Origin: Planctomycetaceae bacterium
GTDB taxonomy: Bacteria; Planctomycetota; Planctomycetia; Planctomycetales; Planctomycetaceae
Direction of reading: 5' to 3'
Length of the DNA stretch: 16,214 nucleotides
Assembly (NCBI GenBank): GCA_003503535.1
Contig: DOCI01000101.1
Location: 7,580 to 23,793 of the forward strand
Positions within the stretch are counted from its first letter, which is position 1, and every line of letters begins with the position of its first letter. The notes under the pieces were generated by a model. The model saw nothing but the letters and a program-made list of their open reading frames with translations. It ran no database searches and was not told where the DNA came from. Below are positions 9,460-16,214 of the stretch, piece by piece. A program made the translations under genes and the position numbers.

Positions 9460-9921
9460 ATGGCTGGCACAGGGATTTCTAAAAATTCGGGGAACTTGAG
9501 TCCCGCAATTCGTCATCCGTTTCAAGCCATTCGACAGGAAATGGATGAACTGTTTGGAGAGATGACTCGGGGGCTAAGTGAATGGTCAAATGGGCCACAG
9601 TCCGCTGCATTCGACCTGGCTGAAACTGAGAATACACTGGAACTCAAAATGGATCTGCCCGGCTTGAAACCCGAGGATGTTCAATTGGATGTTACTGGTG
9701 ACCGCATCCGCATCTCTGGTGAGCATCGGGATGAAAGTGAAGAAAAGAATAAAACATTTCATCGGATCGAACGTTCTCAACGTTCGTTCTTCCGCGTGAT
9801 TGATCTTCCCTGTTCGGTATCTCAGGAGGAAATTGTTGCTGAACTTAACAATGGCGTTCTGACCGTAACGATGCCGAAATGTGAAGAGGCAAAATGTCAC
9901 AAGGTAGCCATCAAAGGTTAA
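9460..9921 (+). CDS. Small heat-shock protein, Hsp20/alpha-crystallin family
   Basis: An ATP-independent holdase chaperone of 153 residues that binds unfolding proteins in the cytoplasm. The N-terminal arm has the usual HPFQAIRQEMDELFGEM amphipathic helix (about residues 19-35). The alpha-crystallin domain (about 50-140) begins with FDLAETENTLELKMDLPGLK and includes VTGDRIRISGEH, SFFRVIDLPCSV and the hallmark AELNNGVLTVTMPK. A C-terminal VAIKG gives an IxI-like motif for oligomer assembly. Start choice rests on the AGGAGG spacing; a start one codon upstream is possible. A palindromic element lies upstream and a hairpin terminator directly downstream, so it may be transcribed separately. It opens the plus-strand gene run. 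Confidence 0.94.
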   Translation: MAGTGISKNSGNLSPAIRHPFQAIRQEMDELFGEMTRGLSEWSNGPQSAAFDLAETENTLELKMDLPGLKPEDVQLDVTGDRIRISGEHRDESEEKNKTFHRIERSQRSFFRVIDLPCSVSQEEIVAELNNGVLTVTMPKCEEAKCHKVAIKG

Positions 9922-9931
9922 TCAGATTTTT

Positions 9932-9957
9932 CGGGTGTGTGCAGGTGCACACGCCCG
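9932..9957 (+). terminator. Hairpin terminator after hsp20
   Basis: Ten bases after the hsp20 stop, a near-perfect inverted repeat, CGGGTGTGTGCA and TGCACACGCCCG, can form a stem of about 10-12 base pairs with one G.T wobble and a tiny loop. It is followed by the moderately T-rich ATTCTTTATCATTT rather than a clean T run, so termination may be partial, with some transcription reaching the next gene. Confidence 0.55.
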
Positions 9958-10046
9958 ATTCTTTATCATTTGCTTATTTTGTATTAGCCAGGCACTCACA
10001 ATAGAGAGGGCAGCGAAGTTGTTCGCTGTGGACTTCTGGATCGAAA

Positions 10047-11213
10047 ATGTGTGACATTAAGACAAAAGAGTTATTCGAATTCGCAAATCAAAATACTCCA
10101 CCACTCGTCTCCGTTTATCTTCCAGTCGAAATCACTGGGCGAGAATCGAAGCAGAACTCAATCCGTTTACGTAATTTGTTAAAGCAAGCAGAGAGCACTC
10201 TGGCAAACTGGTGGTTCGAACAACCCGAGGCTGAGAAGTTTATCAATAAGGTGATGTCATTTGCAGATAAGACCGTCTGGAAAAAGCGTTCTCAAGGAAT
10301 GGTGATTCTGATATCAGATCAGCAGATTCATCACTATGCGCTCCCCGACCCTGTTCCCGAGTTGGTTTTTGTAGGAGACCATTTTTACCTCCGACCATTG
10401 CTTCCCGTCGTTCAGGAGCAGATTCCTTACATGATTTTGGCTCTGAGTCAGAATCATGTTCGACTTATTCAGGTTAGCGAAGGTCAACCAACGCAACTCA
10501 GGATCCCGGAACTTGATCAGATGAGTATGACGGCCGATCGTGCTCAAATATCGGATCCTGGACTTCAGCGTCACTCAGTCGGTTTTGGAAAAGAAATACT
10601 GCATGGTCATCAGGCCGAACCCGATGACCCTCATTCAAAGATTCGCTTACACGAGTTTTGCCAGCATGTGTTTGATGCGATCAAGCCAAAGCTCACCGAC
10701 AAGCACGGTCCTCTTCTCCTCGCTGCTGAAAATCGAATAGCTGTTGAATTTAGGAAGGTTGCTACCGATCAGGATCTTTCAGGTCGAGTTCTGCCAGGTA
10801 ATCCCGATCAGAAATCGGTAGAAGATCTCCAATACGATTCGTTATCATTCATCAGTGAAATTGTTACAGTTCGACGTCAAAAGTTCCTGGGTGATTTTCT
10901 GACACGGCATGAACTACCTGATATTTCCAGTGATCTTGAAGTGATATTTGAAGAGTTATTTACTGGCCGACTGGAATCAATTTGTCTTGCCGAAGATACT
11001 CAAGTCTGGGGTTTATACAGCCAGTCAACAGGAGTGATTGAACAGCATTCTGAGAGACGAGACGATGATGAAGATCTCTTGAATCGATTAGCCGTCTACG
11101 CGATCTCTCACAAAATCCCATGGATGACTTTTCCCGCAGACGAGATGCCTGGTCAGAGTGTCGCCATCGGTCGGTTTTATAAAGGAGCAGTGACTCATGA
11201 ATTCCATCCTTGA
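10047..11213 (+). CDS. baeRF family 3-like protein (bacterial eRF1-superfamily)
   Basis: This 388-residue protein resembles the bacterial archaeo-eukaryotic release factor group, relatives of eRF1/Dom34 and Vms1 proposed to act on stalled ribosomes or peptidyl-tRNA. The N-terminal signature [20 protein letters not shown] followed by [11 protein letters not shown] (about residues 18-49) is typical of family 3. The middle has [13 protein letters not shown] and [17 protein letters not shown], and the C-terminal domain has [19 protein letters not shown] and [15 protein letters not shown], like the eRF1 domain-3 end. No signal peptide or membrane segment is seen, so it is cytoplasmic. The ribosome-binding site is weak. 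Its last 17 bases overlap the aldolase gene, so the two are probably co-translated. The biochemical activity of this family is not established. Confidence 0.8.
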   Translation: MCDIKTKELFEFANQNTPPLVSVYLPVEITGRESKQNSIRLRNLLKQAESTLANWWFEQPEAEKFINKVMSFADKTVWKKRSQGMVILISDQQIHHYALPDPVPELVFVGDHFYLRPLLPVVQEQIPYMILALSQNHVRLIQVSEGQPTQLRIPELDQMSMTADRAQISDPGLQRHSVGFGKEILHGHQAEPDDPHSKIRLHEFCQHVFDAIKPKLTDKHGPLLLAAENRIAVEFRKVATDQDLSGRVLPGNPDQKSVEDLQYDSLSFISEIVTVRRQKFLGDFLTRHELPDISSDLEVIFEELFTGRLESICLAEDTQVWGLYSQSTGVIEQHSERRDDDEDLLNRLAVYAISHKIPWMTFPADEMPGQSVAIGRFYKGAVTHEFHP

Positions 11214-12246
11214 ACTTCTTGGGGAAGAAAGTGGATCTCTACTGGACCACCAGAGCCAAACCATTGATAAATCACGGCTGACTCTTCCGGGGCCAGATTT
11301 CGTTTCTCGTGTGTGTGCAAATTCTGATAGAAATTCGAGAGTCCTCAGGAGCTTAGAAACGCTCTTTGCTCACGGCCGATTGAGTCAGACGGGATACATG
11401 TCGATATTGCCGGTGGATCAAGGAGTCGAACATTCTGCCGGCGCCTCCTTTGCCGTCAATCCTGATTATTTCGATCCGGAAAACATAGTAAGACTCGCCA
11501 TTGAGGGAGGTTGCAATGCCGTCGCATCCACAGTTGGAGTTCTCGGTGCAGTCTCCCGAAAATACGCGCATCGAATTCCGTTTCTGGTCAAATTAAATCA
11601 CAATGAACTTCTTACTTATCCAAACTCTTATGATCAGCGGATGTTCGCCTCCGTGAAGAGAGCATACGATCTGGGTGCGGTGGCCGTCGGAGCTACAATT
11701 TACTTTGGCTCTCCAGAATCCCGCCGTCAAATTGAAGAAGTCAGTCTGGCATTTGAGACGGCTCATGAACTTGGCCTGGCCTGTTTCTTGTGGTGTTATC
11801 TACGGAACCCAGCCTTCAAAACCGATCAGGACTATCACGTCTCAGCCGATTTGACTGGTCAGGCCAACCATTTGGGAGTTACGCTTCAAGCGGACATCAT
11901 CAAGCAAAAACAAGCCACAAACAACGGAGGCTATCGAGCCATACAATTTGGCAAAACCAATGATCTCGTCTACGAGCAATTATCTTCTGAACACCCGATC
12001 GATCTGTGTCGATATCAAGTGGCCAATTGTTATATGGGACGAGCCGGTCTTATCAACTCCGGTGGAGCGTCCTCTGGTAATTCAGACCTTGCTCAGGCGG
12101 TTCGAACAGCAGTGATTAACAAAAGAGCAGGTGGCATGGGGCTGATCAGTGGTCGCAAAGCCTTTCAACGACCGCTGAAAGAGGGTATCGAGCTTTTGAA
12201 TCGCATTCAGGACGTTTACCTGGACTCCGAAATCACCATCGCCTGA
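11197..12246 (+). CDS. fbaB: Class I fructose-bisphosphate aldolase (FbaB/DhnA type)
   Basis: A 349-residue TIM-barrel Schiff-base aldolase that interconverts fructose 1,6-bisphosphate with glyceraldehyde 3-phosphate and dihydroxyacetone phosphate. The length matches the E. coli FbaB type. Visible blocks are [16 protein letters not shown] (about residues 70-85), [12 protein letters not shown] (about 128-139), [13 protein letters not shown], and ADIIKQK (about 232-238) with the probable Schiff-base lysine Lys236. INSGGASSG and the phosphate-binding [12 protein letters not shown] follow. This subtype is commonly linked to gluconeogenic conditions, which fits the nearby PEP synthase. The start has AAAGGAG about nine bases upstream and lies inside the end of the baeRF gene. 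A stop is followed by a short 30-base gap to the next frame. Confidence 0.93.
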   Translation: MNSILELLGEESGSLLDHQSQTIDKSRLTLPGPDFVSRVCANSDRNSRVLRSLETLFAHGRLSQTGYMSILPVDQGVEHSAGASFAVNPDYFDPENIVRLAIEGGCNAVASTVGVLGAVSRKYAHRIPFLVKLNHNELLTYPNSYDQRMFASVKRAYDLGAVAVGATIYFGSPESRRQIEEVSLAFETAHELGLACFLWCYLRNPAFKTDQDYHVSADLTGQANHLGVTLQADIIKQKQATNNGGYRAIQFGKTNDLVYEQLSSEHPIDLCRYQVANCYMGRAGLINSGGASSGNSDLAQAVRTAVINKRAGGMGLISGRKAFQRPLKEGIELLNRIQDVYLDSEITIA

Positions 12247-12276
12247 GAGAAAATAGAAGGTTGATTCATTATTACG

Positions 12277-13968
12277 TTGCAAACATCAATCCAAATCACA
12301 TTGATCAATCATACCAGTGACTTGCTGTGGAATACTGTAGCACGTTGGAAATGTTCCATATTGATGGCCATTGTGGCATTTCTAATGACAGCTTCATCGG
12401 GATTTGAGATACGGTACGCCCATGCTCAAATGGAAACCAAACGTACCGCAGTCCTGGTCTTCTATTATCATAGTGATCAGAATACGGATTTACTGCTATT
12501 TAACTCCCTGAATAAAATCATACAATCACGCAAGGCCACAACACTTCAAGCTGTCGATCTGGACAATGCCGATCAACAGCAGTTGCTGCAGTATCAAAGG
12601 TTTCTGGACTATTTTTCAATTACGGCGGACTCAACGCCGTTACTGATTGGCTGCAATGCCTATCGCTCTCGTGGTTTGAACGAGCAAAATGTTGAGTCCT
12701 ATGTCGAGCAGATGTTACGGGTTGATATTTATACCCGAGCAGGATGTTCTCATTGCGAGGACGCCATACGATATTTAAATCTCCTGCGGGATAAATATCC
12801 AGGTTTTGAATTTCGTGTCCGGGATATCTTTAAAGACGCGGAAGCACGACAGGATCTGATCGCTCTTACGCAACGCTATAAACAGGCAGCAGCAAGCACT
12901 CCTGTCTTTCATCTCTGCAATCAGATGATTGTTGGTTTTCAGGGAATCGAAATTACCGGTAATCGTCTGGAGAAATTGTTGACGACCTGGACGATGAATG
13001 CCGGACAGACACAATCAAAGCTGGAACCAAATTTAGAGCATCAAAATTTTTCTGAAATTCCTTTTCCAGCACAACTACGTTGGGAACGATCCCTGTTTAC
13101 GGTCTCCGCCAGATTGGATTCTCCAGAAAGTTCGACAAGTTTGCCACAGGATGAGACGTCTCTGGATCCCCCCAGTTTTTTCGAACCGGACCTGAATGAT
13201 GCTTCGCCTCTCGGTCCCGAATCCGATACGACAATCATCCTGCCGTGGATAGGCGAAGTGAATGCGGATAGTCTGGGAATGCCCCTGTTCACCATTCTTG
13301 TGGGACTGGTCGATGGTTTTAACCCCTGTGCAATGTGGGTACTTCTATTTTTATTATCCTTACTCGTTAATCTGAAAAATCGTCTGAGGATACTACTGAT
13401 CGCCACGACTTTCGTGCTGGTGAGTGGGCTGGCCTATTTCGCATTCATGGCTGCATGGCTCAACGTCTTCCTGCTGATTGGATATCTTCGATCAGTCCAG
13501 GTAATCCTGGCGATTCTTGCCATTGGGATTGGCTCGATACACATCAAGGACTTCTTTCACTTTAAAAAAGGCATTTCTCTCTCGATTCCTGAGTCTGCAA
13601 AACCGGGAATCTATGCAAGAACGCGACAAATCATTACTGCTGAAAACCTGTACGGAGCCTTGTTTGGTGCGTTTGTGCTCGCAGTACTTGTGAATATTGT
13701 CGAACTGTTATGCACAGCCGGGCTCCCTGCGCTCTATACTCAAATTCTCACAGAGCAGAATTATTCGACCTGGACAAACTATGGCTATCTCGCGCTTTAT
13801 AATATTGCTTATATGTTTGACGATAGTTTGATGGTTGCCATCGTTGTGATCACGTTAGGAAAGAACAAATTGCAGGAACGGCAGGGTCGCTGGCTCAAAC
13901 TGATTAGTGGAATCGTCATACTTGTTCTGGGATTGGTCATGCTGATTCGTCCCGAGTGGCTATCCTGA
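12277..13968 (+). CDS. CcdA/DsbD-like membrane thiol-disulfide protein with thioredoxin-like domains
   Basis: A 563-residue membrane protein expected to carry reducing power across the membrane. A hydrophobic N-terminus ending AHAQ (about residues 29-51) reads as a signal peptide. A first thioredoxin-like region (VLVFYYHSDQNT, about 59-70) lacks CxxC. A second, glutaredoxin-like region has IYTRAGCSHCEDAIRYLN, with Cys157 and Cys160. A polar linker (about 245-325) leads to six membrane segments with GLVDGFNPCAMW (Cys351) and ELLCTAGLPALY (Cys479), the paired cysteines of the CcdA/DsbD channel. The start is uncertain: the frame opens at a TTG (12277) after an in-frame TGA at 12262, with AGAAGG at 12255-12260 rather far upstream; an ATT at 12268 or the ATG at 12364 are alternatives. 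The ATG form would keep a compact signal peptide. Confidence 0.85.
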   Translation: MQTSIQITLINHTSDLLWNTVARWKCSILMAIVAFLMTASSGFEIRYAHAQMETKRTAVLVFYYHSDQNTDLLLFNSLNKIIQSRKATTLQAVDLDNADQQQLLQYQRFLDYFSITADSTPLLIGCNAYRSRGLNEQNVESYVEQMLRVDIYTRAGCSHCEDAIRYLNLLRDKYPGFEFRVRDIFKDAEARQDLIALTQRYKQAAASTPVFHLCNQMIVGFQGIEITGNRLEKLLTTWTMNAGQTQSKLEPNLEHQNFSEIPFPAQLRWERSLFTVSARLDSPESSTSLPQDETSLDPPSFFEPDLNDASPLGPESDTTIILPWIGEVNADSLGMPLFTILVGLVDGFNPCAMWVLLFLLSLLVNLKNRLRILLIATTFVLVSGLAYFAFMAAWLNVFLLIGYLRSVQVILAILAIGIGSIHIKDFFHFKKGISLSIPESAKPGIYARTRQIITAENLYGALFGAFVLAVLVNIVELLCTAGLPALYTQILTEQNYSTWTNYGYLALYNIAYMFDDSLMVAIVVITLGKNKLQERQGRWLKLISGIVILVLGLVMLIRPEWLS

Positions 13969-14016
13969 GGCATCTATGATTGACGTCTTTTCAGGTGTTG
14001 GAATGATCTATCTGTT

Positions 14017-14022
14017 GAGGAG
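14017..14022 (+). promoter_or_regulatory. Ribosome binding site of the alcohol dehydrogenase gene
   Basis: GAGGAG lies six bases before the ATG at 14029. It favours this ATG over the TTG immediately upstream at 14026. Confidence 0.75.
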
Positions 14023-14028
14023 CGTTTG

Positions 14029-15039
14029 ATGAAAGCAATGATCCTGGAAACTCTTCAGGAACTCACTCCAGACTCCGAACCTTTGAAGTACGTTGACTGG
14101 ACTGATCCAGAACCTCAATCTGATGAAGTCGTTATTCGTGTTGCTGCTTGCGGAGTTTGCCATACTGAACTCGATGAAATCGAAGGACGCTTAATTCCGC
14201 CTTCATTGCCGCTCATCCTGGGACATGAAGTCATTGGATATGTTGAGAGCGTTGGCAAGAAAGTCACTCATCATCGTATTGGAGATCGCGTCGGAGTCGG
14301 CTGGATTTACTCATCGACCGGAAACAGTGACGAAAATCTGGATCCGACATTTCAGGGTACCGGATGTGACCATCATGGTGGATACGCAGAAAAAATGTCT
14401 GTTCCAGCCCGGTATGCATATCCAATTCCAGAGTTATTCAAAGATGCTGAAGCGGCTCCATTGATGTGCGCAGGCTCCATCGGATATCGGGCACTGAAAC
14501 TGGCACAGTGCAATGATGGAGACTCGATTGGTTTGACTGGATTTGGAGGATCCGCTCATCTCGTGTTGTCTTTGATTCACCATCTGTATCCGCGCTCTTC
14601 AGTTTCGGTCTTCGCACGTGATGCTGAATCGCGACAGTTCGCACTCAATCTCGGAGCCAGTTGGGTAGGTCCGAACGAAGCGACTGCTCCGGTACCGTTG
14701 AAGGCAATCATCGACACGACCCCCGCCTGGAAACCTGTCGTAAACGCACTCCGCAATCTACAACCTGGCGGGCGGTTGGTGATTAATGCGATCCGAAAGG
14801 AGGCCCGTGATCAGCAAGAGTTACTCTTGCTCAACTATCATGAACACCTCTGGATGGAACGCCAGATACAATCTGTTGCGAATATCACCCATTATGATAT
14901 CAGCGAATTTCTAAAAATTGCCTCAGAGATCCCAATTCGCCCCACAATCAAAACATTTCCACTCCAGGAAGCGAACCAGGCTCTGCGCGATCTTAAATTT
15001 TCGCCTACGCGCGGGGCCAATGTGTTAGTGATGTCATAA
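14029..15039 (+). CDS. Zinc-type alcohol dehydrogenase lacking the structural-zinc site
   Basis: A 336-residue medium-chain dehydrogenase that should oxidise alcohols or reduce aldehydes with NAD(P)H in the cytoplasm. Catalytic-zinc ligands are visible as Cys41 (AACGVCHTELDEIEG), His66-Glu67 (LILGHEVIGYV) and Cys147 (APLMCAGSIGYRAL). The Rossmann turn is GLTGFGGSAHLVLSL (about 168-182). The C-terminal part, with NAIRKE, HLWMERQIQSVANITHYD and FPLQEANQALRDLK, resembles the propanol-preferring AdhA type. The lobe that normally holds four structural cysteines is shortened to GWIYSSTGNSDENLDPTFQG and has none of them. The substrate cannot be read from sequence. It follows the thiol-disulfide gene by 60 bases and converges with ppsA. 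Confidence 0.92.
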   Translation: MKAMILETLQELTPDSEPLKYVDWTDPEPQSDEVVIRVAACGVCHTELDEIEGRLIPPSLPLILGHEVIGYVESVGKKVTHHRIGDRVGVGWIYSSTGNSDENLDPTFQGTGCDHHGGYAEKMSVPARYAYPIPELFKDAEAAPLMCAGSIGYRALKLAQCNDGDSIGLTGFGGSAHLVLSLIHHLYPRSSVSVFARDAESRQFALNLGASWVGPNEATAPVPLKAIIDTTPAWKPVVNALRNLQPGGRLVINAIRKEARDQQELLLLNYHEHLWMERQIQSVANITHYDISEFLKIASEIPIRPTIKTFPLQEANQALRDLKFSPTRGANVLVMS

Positions 15040-15105
15040 TCCCATAATCGATGATTTCTGCAGTCGGATTATTCATTTGATTACTTATCAATTTGCTCCA
15101 GTTCA

Positions 15106-16214
15106 TTACTGTTTCGCTTCATGTTCGGCAACCAGTAACGTTGTCTTGATGATGGTATCGGGATTGAGTGAGATACTGTCGATACCTTCATCAATCAGGA
15201 ATTTTGCAAACTCGGGATAATCACTTGGTGCCTGACCACAGATTCCAATTTTCTTATTCGCGGCTTTCGCTTTGCTGATCACCTCAGAAATCATCTTTTT
15301 CACAGCTGGATTCCGCTCATCGAACAGATGGGCGACAATTTCAGAATCTCGATCCACTCCCAGTGTCAGTTGTGTCAAATCGTTGGATCCAATTGAAAAA
15401 CCATCAAAGACTTCTGCAAATTGTTCGGCGATGATGACATTGCTGGGGATTTCACACATCACATAAACTTCCAGAACATTTTCGCCCTGAACAAGTCCAT
15501 GACTTTCCATTTCGGAGATTACCCGTCGGCCTTCCTCGACAGTTCGACAAAACGGAATCATGACTTTGAGATTATGTAATCCCATAACTTCTCGGACCCG
15601 GTGAATCGCCCGGCACTCGAGTGCGAAGCCGGCCCGATAACGGTCATCGTAATAGCGGGAAGCCCCCCGGAAGCCAATCATCGGATTCTCTTCGGTCGGT
15701 TCATAAGGTTTACCGCCTACCAGATTTGCATACTCATTAGTTTTGAAATCACTCATCCTCAAAATGACCTCTTTGGGATAGAACGCAGCCGCAATCATCG
15801 CGACCCCTTCGGCTAGTTTCTCGACAAAGAATTCCGGCTTGTCCTCATATCCAATCGTAATCTCATCGATCATTTCCCTGATTTTGATATCCGACAATTG
15901 ATCGTAATCAAGCAGTGCGAGTGGATGAATTTTTATGGAATGGTTGATGATAAACTCGACACGGGCCAGGCCAACTCCATCGTTTGGCAAGAAGGAGAGC
16001 CGAAATGCCTGATCGGGGTTGGCCAGATTCATCATAATCTTTGTTCTGGGCCGACTGGCCTCACTCAGTTCAACTCTCTTCTGCTCAAAATCCAGTAATC
16101 CCTCATAGACGAAGCCGGCATCTCCTTCGGCACAACAGACGGTGACTGGTTGACCAGTCTGAAGAACCTCTGTGCCTGTTTCAGTTCCGACGATTGCGGG
16201 AAGGCCTAATTCCT
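15106..16214 (-). CDS. ppsA: Phosphoenolpyruvate synthase, C-terminal part (runs off right edge)
   Basis: About 368 residues of a roughly 800-residue enzyme that makes phosphoenolpyruvate from pyruvate, ATP and water, opening gluconeogenesis. The frame is open to the right edge. It begins ELGLPAIVGTETGTEVLQTG and continues VTVCCAEGDAGFVYEGLL, the end of the swivelling phosphohistidine domain; the catalytic His (in GGRTSHAAI) lies just outside the window. The TIM-barrel PEP-binding domain follows with KIMMNLANPD, FRLSFLPNDGVGLARVEFII, MIGFRGASRYYD, CEIPSNVIIAEQFAEVFDGF, SIGSNDLTQLTLGVDRDS and the catalytic cysteine in GICGQAPSDYPEFAKFL. Nothing internal looks damaged. It converges on the alcohol dehydrogenase gene with a 66-base gap in which I see no strong terminator. 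Confidence 0.95.
   Translation of the reverse strand, partial: ELGLPAIVGTETGTEVLQTGQPVTVCCAEGDAGFVYEGLLDFEQKRVELSEASRPRTKIMMNLANPDQAFRLSFLPNDGVGLARVEFIINHSIKIHPLALLDYDQLSDIKIREMIDEITIGYEDKPEFFVEKLAEGVAMIAAAFYPKEVILRMSDFKTNEYANLVGGKPYEPTEENPMIGFRGASRYYDDRYRAGFALECRAIHRVREVMGLHNLKVMIPFCRTVEEGRRVISEMESHGLVQGENVLEVYVMCEIPSNVIIAEQFAEVFDGFSIGSNDLTQLTLGVDRDSEIVAHLFDERNPAVKKMISEVISKAKAANKKIGICGQAPSDYPEFAKFLIDEGIDSISLNPDTIIKTTLLVAEHEAKQ

Noticed and set aside
15040..15105. Convergent gap between the alcohol dehydrogenase and ppsA, examined for a bidirectional terminator
   Set aside because: Only a loose ATAATC/GATTAT repeat with a wide loop is present; there is no stable hairpin with a T tract.

Overview
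The window looks like a chromosomal segment of a planctomycete-like bacterium. This is inferred from gene content and moderate G+C, not shown by any phylogenetic marker. The main reason is a complete N-type (second-copy) F1Fo ATPase operon. It sits next to an exported SAM methyltransferase, a bacterial eRF1-like (baeRF) protein, a class I FbaB-type aldolase and a PEP synthase.

Layout. Positions 1-691 hold no confident gene. A methyltransferase with an apparent signal peptide lies at 692-1447 (+). The N-ATPase operon follows convergently on the minus strand, 8441 down to 1655, in the order atpD-C-Q-R-B-E-F-A-G. Neighbouring genes overlap or nearly touch throughout. The set has the N-ATPase hallmarks: beta and epsilon first, the small membrane genes atpQ and atpR, no separate delta gene, and a long AtpF whose C-terminus resembles delta. 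The c subunit carries a carboxylate in each hairpin helix.

Positions 8442-9456 look empty at first but read as a scar made of three fragments. The first is the 3' end of a phosphoketolase gene (-), whose stop overlaps the atpD start as ATGA. The second is the 5' end of an ArsR-like HTH gene (+). The third is the 3' end of an IS5-type transposase (+) with an in-frame stop. The ancestral arrangement was probably xfp followed by atpDCQRBEFAG, later broken by insertion and deletion.

From 9460 a plus-strand run encodes a small heat-shock protein (with a palindromic element upstream and a hairpin terminator downstream), a baeRF family 3-like protein, a class I fructose-bisphosphate aldolase, a CcdA/DsbD-like membrane thiol-disulfide protein with thioredoxin-like domains, and a zinc-type alcohol dehydrogenase lacking the structural-zinc cysteines. 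Convergent with these, the C-terminal part of PEP synthase (-) runs off the right edge.

Taken together (inference), this is an accessory stress and energy island. It joins sugar-phosphate cleavage and gluconeogenesis (phosphoketolase relic, FbaB, PpsA) to redox disposal (alcohol dehydrogenase, thiol export), protein and ribosome protection (Hsp20, baeRF), and an ATP-driven ion pump (N-ATPase). It would suit low-energy or oxygen-limited conditions.
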